Part shown: piece by piece, positions 36,068 to 44,354 of the stretch
How positions within the stretch are numbered: position 1 is the first letter of the stretch
Layout: the number at the start of each line of letters is the position of its first letter
Assembly: GCF_000220505.1 (NCBI RefSeq)
Contig: NZ_AFPJ01000028.1
Span: 62,001 to 126,000 of the forward strand
Origin: Microbulbifer agarilyticus S89
GTDB taxonomy: Bacteria > Pseudomonadota > Gammaproteobacteria > Pseudomonadales > Cellvibrionaceae
Direction of reading: 5' to 3'
DNA length: 64,000 nucleotides
Program-made: the position numbers and the translations under genes
Notes under the pieces: generated by a model
The model's database searches: none
Seen by the model: the letters and a program-made list of their open reading frames with translations, nothing else
Told to the model about the DNA's origin: nothing

Positions 36068-38636
36068 TACGTGTCTCCGGATTTTTTTCCACACCACCGA
36101 GATGCCGATAGAGCACGCGCTTGACGACATCCAGTACAAACATCCAGGCAAGTAGGTAACACCACACCAAACCGATAATCGCCCAGGGTATTTTTGGCAC
36201 CAGCCAGCCAAAGCCACACATCAGCACCGCGAGTACCTGGGTGCCAAGGATGGCGATCACCAGCGGCTGTGCCGGCCAGGGCTTGGCATAAAAGGCATGA
36301 CGCGCACGCACCACAAACAGCAGCAGGTGACCGCCGGCGACGATCTGTAGAAAGACCACGGTTTGCAGCTGTTCCTTGCTGAGCGCGATCCATGACTGCC
36401 ACTCTTTATTGCCGAGCCACTCCATACCAATCAATAAAAGCCCGACCGTTTGCGCAATCGCAAACAAGCCCAGCACGCCGGCACCAAACAGCAGACGATG
36501 CATTTGCCAGTGCACCGGGCGCGCCGGTTCGCGAGTGTTGTCATAGGCAATGGTCATGATGGGCACATCATCCAGCAGCGCGATCAGCACGATCATCACC
36601 GGTGTCAGTGGGGAAAACCCAAAAAACACTGTGGCGATCACCACCACGGCCATGATGTCCAACGTCATGGCCACGCGAAACAGCATGTAGTTGAGGATAC
36701 GCACGAAAATTCGCCGCGCCTCATCAATGGCATCCACTACCGTGGACAGGCCCGGTGCAGTGAGAATGATCGCTGCCGCCGCACGTGCGGCGTCGGTGGC
36801 ACCACTCACGGCAATACCGCAATCGGCCTGCTTGAGTGCCGGGGCGTCGTTGACTCCATCACCGGTCATTGCCACCTGGTGGTGCTGGCCCTGCAGTGCT
36901 TTCACAATCGCGTATTTGTGCTCGGGAAACACGCGGCCAAAGCCATCGACCTGTTCCACACATTCAATGCTTTTCTGTGGCAGGTGATCGGGGTTCAAGT
37001 CCTTGGGAAATACATCCGCAGCATTCAGGATATTGGTGCCGATACCCACCTGCTGCGCGATTTCCTTGCCGATGGCCACGTCGTCGCCGGTAATCATTTT
37101 TACTGCGAGCCCATGCTGCCGCGCCCGGGCAATCGTTTCGCGGGAGTCGTCACGGGGCGGATCCTCCAGTGACAGGATGCCGAGAAACGACCAGTGATCG
37201 CCGTCATTTGCTGACCTGGAAACGGCGAGCGCGCGCAAGCCATGGTCGGCCAGATCCGCCACGCTCTGCGCAACTTTTTTCGCCGCCTCGCCCTCCAGCG
37301 CACACAATTTGGCGATGGCCTGGGGCGCACCTTTGGCGAAGCACAGCGCATTGCCGTCAGCGTCAGTTACTTTGGCGAGCGTGTACTTGGTGACCGGGTC
37401 AAAGGGGGTAAAGTCGCCGCGGGTATATTGATTCAGTGCGGAAGGGTCCTTCACACCGGCGGTGATGGCACAATCAATGGGGTCGCTGGAACCCTCTTCC
37501 GAGGCCAGCGCGGCACCGACGATCAGGGTGTCAGCATCCTCTGCGTCAAACAGTTTTGGTTCGTGTAGGGTGAGCTGATTTTTGGTGAGGGTGCCGGTTT
37601 TGTCGGTACACAGCATATCCACGCCCGCAAGTTCCTCGATCGATTCGAGACGCGACACAATGGCTTTCTTGCGCGACAACGCCAGCGCACCCAGTGCATT
37701 GGTGACGGTAACCACCGATGGCATGGCCACGGGAATCGACGCGATCAGCAGTACCAATACCAGGCGCAAAATATCGACCGCGCTGGACCAGTGCCAGTCC
37801 TTCGCCACCACGATATCGTGGTACAGCTCGTAGCCCACCAGGACCAGCGCCAGCAACAGACAGAAAAAAATAAGGAAATCGCCGATCTGGGTCATGGCGC
37901 GCTGCGAATGCGACATGCCTTTGCCGGCACTGGCTACCAGCGTGGCAGTGCGCCCGAAGAAGGTGTTACTACCGGTACCGATGACCACGGCACTCATGGC
38001 ACCGCGCTTGGCGATACTCCCCGAGTAACCGATGTCGCCGACCTTCTTATCCACCGGCAGTGACTCGCCGGTAAGCGCGGCCTGATCGATACTGATGAAC
38101 GCGCCATCAATAAAGCGTACATCCGCGGGCACTATCTGGCCCAGGTGCACGCGCACGATATCCCCAGGAACTAAATCCGCGGCATCCACGGCCCGATAGT
38201 CACCATCGCGCAGTACTTCCGCCTTGGGCGCCATGCCGGCTTTCAGCACGGCAAGCGCGCGCGAAGCCTTGCGCTCCTGCCAGAAGCCGGCAATCGCGTT
38301 GTACAGCAGTAGCAGGGTAATAATCGCGAAGTCGGCCCAGTGCCCGATAAGCGCCGACAGCAAGGCGGCGGCTTCAATCATCCACGGGATCGGGCCCCAG
38401 AAATAATGCAGGAAGCGACGCCAGGCACTTTCTTCTTTTTCACTAATGGCGTTAGGACCAAATTGCTGCAGGCGTGACTTGGCGTCCGCACCACTGAGCC
38501 CAGCGGAGGAAGTCGCCAGCGCCGCAAACACACTCGGCAAGTCTGCCTTTTCCAGGTCAACCTGGCCGGGCGTGGCAGAGGCTCCCGATCGTGCTGTTGT
38601 CGGCTTCCCGTCACCGGGCGATGTCGAAGTAGCCAA
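36054..38636 (-). CDS. P-type (P3A) H+-ATPase
   Basis: A cation pump of 860 residues of the plasma-membrane proton-ATPase type. It shows an N-terminal region with the cation-ATPase motif, TGES (189–192), the phosphorylation site DKTGTLT (Asp345), MITGDD near 510 and GDGVNDAPALKQAD, plus ten hydrophobic segments in the usual 2-2-6 pattern. It would move protons out at the cost of ATP. The start is TTG preceded by GGGGAAA; no ATG exists before the first membrane segment. Its 3' end overlaps the PPK2 start by 14 nt, so ATP-consuming pump and polyphosphate-to-nucleotide enzyme are co-translated, suggesting an energy or pH-stress link (inference). Confidence 0.92.
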   Translation of the reverse strand: MATSTSPGDGKPTTARSGASATPGQVDLEKADLPSVFAALATSSAGLSGADAKSRLQQFGPNAISEKEESAWRRFLHYFWGPIPWMIEAAALLSALIGHWADFAIITLLLLYNAIAGFWQERKASRALAVLKAGMAPKAEVLRDGDYRAVDAADLVPGDIVRVHLGQIVPADVRFIDGAFISIDQAALTGESLPVDKKVGDIGYSGSIAKRGAMSAVVIGTGSNTFFGRTATLVASAGKGMSHSQRAMTQIGDFLIFFCLLLALVLVGYELYHDIVVAKDWHWSSAVDILRLVLVLLIASIPVAMPSVVTVTNALGALALSRKKAIVSRLESIEELAGVDMLCTDKTGTLTKNQLTLHEPKLFDAEDADTLIVGAALASEEGSSDPIDCAITAGVKDPSALNQYTRGDFTPFDPVTKYTLAKVTDADGNALCFAKGAPQAIAKLCALEGEAAKKVAQSVADLADHGLRALAVSRSANDGDHWSFLGILSLEDPPRDDSRETIARARQHGLAVKMITGDDVAIGKEIAQQVGIGTNILNAADVFPKDLNPDHLPQKSIECVEQVDGFGRVFPEHKYAIVKALQGQHHQVAMTGDGVNDAPALKQADCGIAVSGATDAARAAAAIILTAPGLSTVVDAIDEARRIFVRILNYMLFRVAMTLDIMAVVVIATVFFGFSPLTPVMIVLIALLDDVPIMTIAYDNTREPARPVHWQMHRLLFGAGVLGLFAIAQTVGLLLIGMEWLGNKEWQSWIALSKEQLQTVVFLQIVAGGHLLLFVVRARHAFYAKPWPAQPLVIAILGTQVLAVLMCGFGWLVPKIPWAIIGLVWCYLLAWMFVLDVVKRVLYRHLGGVEKNPETRSELL

Positions 38637-38752
38637 GGTTTCCCCAGATCACCATAAATGCGGGCAGCCGCTTTCACGGCGCCATATGTTTAATCTAGCA
38701 GCTGGGGTTGGTTTTGCCGCCTGACGGTGAACAGGAGGAATGGGACGGGAAG

Positions 38753-38780
38753 AAAAAATGCCGCCTTGGTGAAGGCGGCA
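38753..38780 (-). terminator. Orphan intrinsic terminator
   Basis: TGCCGCCTT/AAGGCGGCA (38759–38767 with 38772–38780, loop GGTG) is followed on the minus strand by six T residues. No protein gene ends near it on that strand; the closest upstream is barrel gene 2, already terminated at 38932–38962. Confidence 0.8.
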
Positions 38781-38930
38781 CAAATGGGGCAACTCGCAGG
38801 CGCTCAAGGGGATGAGCACCCTAGGAGGGAGAGACAAAAGACTGCAAAGGGGGTCTGTGCTTTGTCTCGAGGATTTCTACGCGGTAAAACCGAGGTTGGA
38901 TTACTGGGTTGGCAAATTTTTTTGCCGGCA
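38781..38930 (-). ncRNA. Candidate small RNA before the orphan terminator
   Basis: About 150 nt lie between two good minus-strand terminators, and no open frame with a start and Shine–Dalgarno fills them. That layout would fit a small RNA ending at 38753. I see no clear promoter, so this is a weak candidate; a double terminator for the barrel gene is the alternative. Confidence 0.2.
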
Positions 38931-38936
38931 AAAAAA
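38917..38936. repeat. 20-bp perfect palindrome
   Basis: Seven T, GCCGGC, seven A: a self-complementary 20-mer directly beside the terminator of barrel gene 2. It may form an extra terminator hairpin or bind a symmetric regulator. Confidence 0.6.
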
Positions 38937-38963
38937 TGCCCGGGTCTGGCCCGGGCATTTTTG
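38932..38963 (-). terminator. Intrinsic terminator after outer-membrane barrel 2
   Basis: ATGCCCGGG/CCCGGGCAT (38936–38944 with 38950–38958) flanked by A- and T-runs lies just past the stop at 38980. It works in either direction. Confidence 0.9.
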
Positions 38964-38979
38964 TTTGAGCACACTGAAT

Positions 38980-39759
38980 TTAGAGGTGCCAGCGGGCGCC
39001 CAGCTCAAACTGCCAGTTTTCACTCTGGACCGTGAAGGTGGCCGGAAGCAGGCTGGAGCGCACGTCAATGTCGTTGGTGTCGCGCCAACGCAGGCCGCCG
39101 AAGAACGACAACTCGTCACTGCACCAGTAATTCAAACCACCCATGACCTGATAGGCAAACACGCCGTCGTCGTCATTAATAATGCGCACGCCGGAGGGCT
39201 GGTAATCCACATCGACCCAGCCATAGCCCACGCCCACCCCCACATAGGGCGACCATTGTCCGCCCATGTCGAAGTCGTAATAGCCATTCACAAACAGGTA
39301 GTCTGTCTGGAAGTCACCGCGTCCGTTGGCAACCAGGTCGCCCACGGAGATGCCGAGGTTCGCACTGGCCCCGGTGACCAGCACCGCCGCATCTTCGTTA
39401 TCGATATTGATGCCACCGACGCGCACATTATCGTGCCTGTCGACGTCATTTTCGGTATAGGCGTACTCCGCTTCGATACGAAACGCATTCATTCGCCAAC
39501 CCAGCGCGAGATTGGCACCCCAACCACTATCCACATCGGTTTGCCACTGTACGCGGGTGCCCCGTGGAATCACCGCACCGGCAGGAATCGTTGTGCCGGG
39601 GCCGGTAACAAAATCGGATGTGAGCCGGCCATTGGTGCCGGTATCGTCCATGTTGTTGTAGGCAATCGAACCGCTAACGTAGAAACCATCGTCGGCATAC
39701 GCAGCGATGGATGTGGTGGCCGCCAGTAGCGCAGCGCAAAGTGCTTTCTTCTCAAACAT
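38980..39759 (-). CDS. Outer-membrane beta-barrel protein, paralog 2
   Basis: A barrel of 259 residues with a signal peptide (about 1–22, ending AYA), first strand GFYVSGSIAYNN, QWSPYVGVGVGYGW in the middle, and an aromatic C-terminal strand (FELGARWHL). It shares most strand sequences with the gene at 29966–30742, so the two are duplicates that have diverged, mainly in loops. Unlike its paralog it ends in Leu rather than Phe, a less favoured barrel-assembly signal, and has two Cys residues (one in the signal peptide, one in NYWCSDEL). AGAGG precedes the ATG. No FNR-like or GATC-dense sequence is found upstream here. Confidence 0.87.
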   Translation of the reverse strand: MFEKKALCAALLAATTSIAAYADDGFYVSGSIAYNNMDDTGTNGRLTSDFVTGPGTTIPAGAVIPRGTRVQWQTDVDSGWGANLALGWRMNAFRIEAEYAYTENDVDRHDNVRVGGINIDNEDAAVLVTGASANLGISVGDLVANGRGDFQTDYLFVNGYYDFDMGGQWSPYVGVGVGYGWVDVDYQPSGVRIINDDDGVFAYQVMGGLNYWCSDELSFFGGLRWRDTNDIDVRSSLLPATFTVQSENWQFELGARWHL

Positions 39760-39910
39760 GTTGTACCTCTTCCGTGTAAATCCATTCCGTTATCTATACG
39801 AAGGCTACGCCCCGTCAGACGCCCCGGGATTGGCACACTGGAATATTTACGCGCAGGTTTTTTTATCCTGCGGCACTCGCTGTCATTTCAATCATTGGGA
39901 ATCACTGAAA

Positions 39911-39940
39911 TAAAAAAAGCCCCGCCGTAGGGCGGGGCTC
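39911..39940 (-). terminator. Intrinsic terminator after the sugar dehydrogenase gene
   Basis: AGCCCCGCC/GGCGGGGCT (39918–39926 with 39931–39939) is followed by seven T residues on the minus strand, about 35 nt past the stop. Confidence 0.92.
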
Positions 39941-39974
39941 ACTGTACGTGGATATGTTCTGTGTTCAGGCAATA

Positions 39975-41126
39975 TCAATCCGTAATCGGCTCCAAGCGAT
40001 AGAGCCCAGCATCGTTTGTATCGTTCACCAGGTACACATAGCCATCGCTACCTTGCCGTACATCACGAATCCTTCCTACCTGCCCTTCGAGCAAGGTTTC
40101 AGTTTCAGCCACTTTGTCGCCATCGATTACCAAGCGCACCAGCTTTTCGCTACCGAGGCCGCCGGCGATGAGGTTGCCCTGCCAGTTGGGGAAACGCGTG
40201 CTGGTAACCATCGCCAGGCCCGACGGGGCAAAGCGCCCGTCAAAAAGGTACACCGCATCGCGAACGCCGGAGGCCGACGGCTCGCCAATCGCGGCCTCAC
40301 CGCTGTATTCAAAGCTCTTGCTGACGATCGGCCAACCGTAATTAATACCAGGCTCAATTATGTTGAGTTCGTCACCGGTGCGCGCACCGTGCTCGGAGGC
40401 CCAGATACGGCCATCCGCCGCAACCGTCATGCCCTGAATATTGCGGTTGCCGTAGCTGTAAATTTCATCAAGACCGCGCTTGTCGCCCAGATACGGGTTG
40501 CCATCAACCGGGGCACCGGTCTCACTCATGCGCAGCACGCTGCCGGCATGGTCGCCAAGATCCTGTGCACGCTCGCGTACCACGCCGCGGTCACCGATGC
40601 TCATCAGCAAGCTACCGTCCGGCAGCCACGCCAATCGCGAGCCGTAATGCCGCCCCGGGGTGGAGTAACGATCCTGTTCAAATACCGGCTGCACATCGAC
40701 GAGGCCCTGGTCACCCAGTTTGGCACGCACCACCGCAGAGGCGGACTCCGCACCATTCTCTGAAGGTTTTGAATAAGTCAGGTAGATCCAGTCATTGCTG
40801 CCGTCACCAAATTTTGGATGCAACACCACATCGAGCAAACCGCCCTGGCCCTTGGCAGATACCTCGGGCACGCCGCTTAAGTATGTGGTCTCGCCATTGT
40901 CGACCAGTGCCAGACGCCCGCGGCGCTCGGTCACCAGAAAACGGCCATCGGGCAGCTGCGCAACCGCCCAGGGGTGATGCAAGTTTTCGGCGAGTTGTAC
41001 GATGCGGAATGCCTGCTGATCGCTGGCAATTTCTTGCTCGACGACCTTTTCCGCATGTGCCGGCAGTGCCAGGCACATCGCAGCAGCAACGAGACCGGTG
41101 CGCAAAAAACTGACCGGGTTTAGCAT
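39975..41126 (-). CDS. Periplasmic PQQ-dependent aldose sugar dehydrogenase
   Basis: An exported enzyme of 383 residues with a signal peptide (about 1–25, ending AHA) and the six-bladed propeller of the glucose/sorbosone dehydrogenase family: LENLHHPWAVAQLPDGRFLVTERRGRL-type opening (LAENLHHPWAVA), GGLLDVVLHPKFG, GDRG, a SYGNRNIQG-like YGNRNIQGM and a WASEHGARTGDELN metal/PQQ region. Members (such as E. coli YliI) oxidise aldoses at the anomeric carbon with soluble PQQ. No PQQ synthesis gene lies in this window. GGAG precedes the ATG. It is flanked by its own terminator. Confidence 0.92.
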   Translation of the reverse strand: MLNPVSFLRTGLVAAAMCLALPAHAEKVVEQEIASDQQAFRIVQLAENLHHPWAVAQLPDGRFLVTERRGRLALVDNGETTYLSGVPEVSAKGQGGLLDVVLHPKFGDGSNDWIYLTYSKPSENGAESASAVVRAKLGDQGLVDVQPVFEQDRYSTPGRHYGSRLAWLPDGSLLMSIGDRGVVRERAQDLGDHAGSVLRMSETGAPVDGNPYLGDKRGLDEIYSYGNRNIQGMTVAADGRIWASEHGARTGDELNIIEPGINYGWPIVSKSFEYSGEAAIGEPSASGVRDAVYLFDGRFAPSGLAMVTSTRFPNWQGNLIAGGLGSEKLVRLVIDGDKVAETETLLEGQVGRIRDVRQGSDGYVYLVNDTNDAGLYRLEPITD

Positions 41127-41232
41127 TTTGAGTTCTCCATAATCCTGTTCAGGTGGCTGGGTAGATTTTTATTGCGTATCTATATACGCAAATTTATACG
41201 CAACGTTGTTGGCACTAGCCCACTGCTAGCGC

Positions 41233-41258
41233 AAAAAAGCCGGGCAGGGCCCGGCTGT
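41233..41258 (-). terminator. Intrinsic terminator after the DUF885 gene
   Basis: AGCCGGGC/GCCCGGCT (41238–41245 with 41249–41256, loop AGG) is followed by six T residues on the minus strand. Confidence 0.9.
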
Positions 41259-41279
41259 TTCGATAAACCCGCGTGAGGA

Positions 41280-43184
41280 TTAGCCTGCAGTGGTGGATTG
41301 CTGTTGCTCGGCAATCCAGTTTTCGACGCGCTGTTCCAACAGCGGCAACGGCAGGGCACCACCACCGAGAATGGTGTCGTGGAAGCCGCGGATGTCGAAT
41401 TTGTCACCCAGGGTTTCCTCCGCTTTACTGCGCAGCTCTTCGATTTTGAGCATGCCGATCTTGTACGCGGTAGCCTGGCCCGGATAGGTCAGGTAGCGAC
41501 GAACCTCGGAGCGCACCGCAGTCTCGGGAATCGCAGAGTTTTCCAGGAAGTACTCCACCGCCTGATCCTGGCTCCAGTCCTTGGCATGCATCCCGGTATC
41601 CACCACCAGGCGGATGGCACGCCACATTTCTGCGGTCAGACGACCGAAGTCATTGTAGGGATCCTGGAACTGGCCCATTTCCTTGGACAGCTTTTCCGAG
41701 TACAGCGCCCAACCTTCGATATAGGCAGTGGAAAACGCATTGGTGCGGAACTTGGGGATATTCTCCAGTTCTTGCGCAATGGAGATCTGCATATGGTGGC
41801 CGGGGTTAGCCTCATGATAAGTCACGGTTTCCATGTCTGCGGTAGACAGTGCGCTCATATCCGACATATGCACGTAGTAGGTGCCGGGGCGGCTGCCGTC
41901 CGGGGTGCCCGGTACATAGTGCTGTGCACCACCAGGTACTTCGCGGAAAGCCTCTACACGCTTAACCACGAGCTTGGCCTTCGGCAGAATACCAAAGTAC
42001 TCAGGCAGTTTGGCATCGATGCCAGCGAGGAAACCTTCAACCTTGTCGAGGTACTCTTTGCGGCCCTCATCGGTGTTCGGGTAATAGAACTGGTCGTCGG
42101 TACGGATAAAGGCGAAGAACTCCTGCAGGCTGCCGTCGAAGCCAACCTTGTCCTTGATCGCTTCCATTTCTTTGCGGATACGCGCCACTTCATCCAGACC
42201 AATCTGGTGCACTTCTTCCGCCGTCATTGGCTGGGTGGTGTGGTTGGCCAGGCGGTTGTTGTAGTAGCTATCACCGTCAGGCAGGTGCGAAACGCCCTTG
42301 GGCACCTCATCCGCATTAACCTTGTCTTCCTGCAGCCACGCGATGTACGCATCATAGGAAGGCTTCATTTGGCTGGTGAGTGCGGTCTCCACCTGGGCCA
42401 GCAGGTCTTTGGCGGTGGCCTCGTCAATGGTGCCGGCTTCTTGCAGCGCCGCAATCTTCTTCTTCGCGTCTGCCATGAGCGGCGCGTCGTCGCCATCGCT
42501 GAACGGCTTACCGGTAGTCACCTTTTGCGCGCGCTCGATGGCCAGGTCATAGGTAAACTGCGGCGGGCGGATTTCCTTGTTTGCAGACACCTTGGCGCGG
42601 TCCAGCAGCTGGCTTAACGCCGTGCTGATGCCACCGATACGGGTGATGTAATCACGCATGTCCTGCTCGGTATCCACCTTGTGCTGATTGATCAGGAAGG
42701 TGGGGAACTGCGCCTCCGGGCCGCCCAGCTCACTGGCGAAGTAGCTGTAGTCCCAGAACGGCAGGTTGGCCTTTTCCAGTTCGTACTGCTGGATCCACAG
42801 GTCATAGGATTCCTTGCCCTCGGTGCTCAGCTTGTCGTAGTCGAACTGCTGCTGCATCTCGTCGACGGTGGCTTTTTTCCACGCCAGCTGGCTTTCGGCC
42901 GCGGCTTTGGTCATATCGTCGATTTCGCTGTAGAGTTCCTTGCGGCCCAGGTAGCTGAGCTGTATCGGGCTGAACTTCAGCTCTTCTTCATACTTGGCAT
43001 CAAACCATTCAGTCAGGCGTGTAGTCTCGTCTTGCTGGCCGTCTTCTGCGGTCACTGGCAACTGGCTGGCCTGCTCACCGGCTTGGGCGGCATCGGCCTG
43101 CTCAGCTTGTTTCTTCGGGTCTTCACCCTGCTGGCAGCCGGCAACGGCTGCGGCGATAACCAGACTCAGGAGCGCTTTGCGCAT
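41280..43184 (-). CDS. DUF885 lipoprotein, putative zinc carboxypeptidase-like
   Basis: A lipoprotein of 634 residues with lipobox VAGC (Cys17) and an acidic, Gln-rich linker to about 55. The body is the all-helical DUF885 fold with its hallmark HEANPGHHMQ (457–466) and a downstream Glu in EGWALYSE (490–497), a gluzincin-like metal site. Members are thought to be metallopeptidases or dipeptidases, but few have been tested. The length is normal for the family (about 600). AGAGG lies 7 nt before the ATG. The +2 residue after the lipid Cys is Gln, so outer-membrane sorting is expected. Confidence 0.9.
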   Translation of the reverse strand: MRKALLSLVIAAAVAGCQQGEDPKKQAEQADAAQAGEQASQLPVTAEDGQQDETTRLTEWFDAKYEEELKFSPIQLSYLGRKELYSEIDDMTKAAAESQLAWKKATVDEMQQQFDYDKLSTEGKESYDLWIQQYELEKANLPFWDYSYFASELGGPEAQFPTFLINQHKVDTEQDMRDYITRIGGISTALSQLLDRAKVSANKEIRPPQFTYDLAIERAQKVTTGKPFSDGDDAPLMADAKKKIAALQEAGTIDEATAKDLLAQVETALTSQMKPSYDAYIAWLQEDKVNADEVPKGVSHLPDGDSYYNNRLANHTTQPMTAEEVHQIGLDEVARIRKEMEAIKDKVGFDGSLQEFFAFIRTDDQFYYPNTDEGRKEYLDKVEGFLAGIDAKLPEYFGILPKAKLVVKRVEAFREVPGGAQHYVPGTPDGSRPGTYYVHMSDMSALSTADMETVTYHEANPGHHMQISIAQELENIPKFRTNAFSTAYIEGWALYSEKLSKEMGQFQDPYNDFGRLTAEMWRAIRLVVDTGMHAKDWSQDQAVEYFLENSAIPETAVRSEVRRYLTYPGQATAYKIGMLKIEELRSKAEETLGDKFDIRGFHDTILGGGALPLPLLEQRVENWIAEQQQSTTAG

Positions 43185-43351
43185 AGTTTTGCCTCTCTGT
43201 TGGGACCGTGTGACTCACAGGGAGCAACGGTCGGACTCTTTGAATAAGGATAAAATTTGGCCGGGGAAGATGGCAGCACACCGCCGAAACGTCGACGCCT
43301 CTGCGATGAAACCGCCGTCATGCGGGACGAATGGCGAGCACCGAATGCTGG

Positions 43352-44206
43352 TCAGCGCTGCGCGGCATCCTGCTCCGCCACGATCTTCTTCGCATCCCCG
43401 GAAACGATATGCAGCTGGCGCTGGGGGAAGGGAATCGTCAGGCCCTCCTGCTCCAGTGCGGGCTTGAGCTTTTTCATCAACGCCCAGTACACATCCCAGT
43501 ACTCATCGGTTTTTACCCAGGCGCGCAGATGCAGGTTTACCGAGCTGTCCGCCAGTGCACGCACCGCATAGGCAGGCTCGGGTTCCGCAAGAATACGCGG
43601 TTCCTGTGATACCAGCTCGTGCAGCACGCGCATGCCGGTTTCAATGTCGTCGCCGTAGGCAATACTGGCAATGATTTCGATCCGACGGCTGGCGTTGCGC
43701 GTGAAGTTCGTCAGCGTCTCACCCCATACCTTGTCGTTGGGTGCCGAGATACGCAGGCCATCCGGTGTGTCCATCTCCGTGGTAAAGAGGCCAATCTTGC
43801 GCACGGTGCCTATGGTGCTGCCGAACTGGATTGTTTCTCCCACACGGAACGGACGCAGCCCCAGCAACACAAAGCCCGCGGCGATACTCTGCAGTGTGTC
43901 TTTCAGTGCGAGGCCCACCGCCAGGCCGGTGGCACCCAGCAGAGCCACCAGCGAAGTGGTGTTTGCGCCAAAGATATCCAGTATTACCAGGCCACCAACA
44001 ACATAGGTGGCCCAGACCGCAAGGGTCTCGAGCACCGGCACCAGCGTTTCGTCGATACCGCGCTCGCTCAGGCGGTTGACCGCACGCGACACCAACTTGG
44101 CGGCAATCCAGGTGGCCGCCACGGCCAGCAGGGCCCACAGAATGTTCAGCCCCACCGTCAGTAGTACCGGTCCAAGTTCTTCCAATTGAGCTTGCAAGCT
44201 CTGCAT
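43352..44206 (-). CDS. Small-conductance mechanosensitive channel (MscS family)
   Basis: A 284-residue channel. It has three N-terminal membrane segments (about 12–34, 58–80 and 85–115), the pore helix LLGATGLAVGLALKDTLQSIAAGF with the Gly/Ala packing of TM3, the beta domain FRVGETIQFGSTIGTVRKIGLF, and a C-terminal alpha/beta vestibule (PFPQRQLHI). It releases solutes upon hypo-osmotic shock. I used the ATG at 44206 with GGAGAA upstream; a TTG five codons earlier is the alternative. A 29-codon membrane-peptide gene and the epimerase precede it on the same strand. Confidence 0.95.
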   Translation of the reverse strand: MQSLQAQLEELGPVLLTVGLNILWALLAVAATWIAAKLVSRAVNRLSERGIDETLVPVLETLAVWATYVVGGLVILDIFGANTTSLVALLGATGLAVGLALKDTLQSIAAGFVLLGLRPFRVGETIQFGSTIGTVRKIGLFTTEMDTPDGLRISAPNDKVWGETLTNFTRNASRRIEIIASIAYGDDIETGMRVLHELVSQEPRILAEPEPAYAVRALADSSVNLHLRAWVKTDEYWDVYWALMKKLKPALEQEGLTIPFPQRQLHIVSGDAKKIVAEQDAAQR

Positions 44207-44247
44207 ACATTGTTCTCCCAATTCCTGTGGTTGCAGCTATCTCTGGC

Positions 44248-44337
44248 CTACTGGGGGGCCGAGAAAAAGAAGTGCTGCACCAGCTGTAAAATCAACAGTA
44301 TCGCCACCAGGATAAAGATAATATTTTGACGGTTCAT
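44248..44337 (-). CDS. 29-residue single-pass membrane peptide
   Basis: A short frame starts MNRQNIIFILVAILLILQ and ends FFFSAPQ. It has a basic N-terminus and one hydrophobic helix (about residues 6–20), with AGGGAAAG spaced about 7 nt before the ATG. It lies 17 nt after the epimerase stop and 41 nt before the MscS start, all on one strand, so it should be in the same transcript. It could regulate the channel, but I recognise no family; function is unknown. Confidence 0.55.
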   Translation of the reverse strand: MNRQNIIFILVAILLILQLVQHFFFSAPQ

Positions 44338-44354
44338 CGGTACTTTCCCTGCTT

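Larger units (their letters stand above)
38637..38979. other. 343-nt gap upstream of the H+-ATPase gene
   Basis: No protein gene is supported. It holds two strong minus-strand terminator hairpins (38753–38780 and 38932–38962) and a 20-bp palindrome, listed separately. The plus-strand frame at 38727–39035 runs through both hairpins and looks accidental. Confidence 0.5.

Noticed and set aside
38727-39035. 102-codon plus-strand frame
   Set aside because: It passes through two terminator hairpins and a palindrome and enters the barrel gene antisense.
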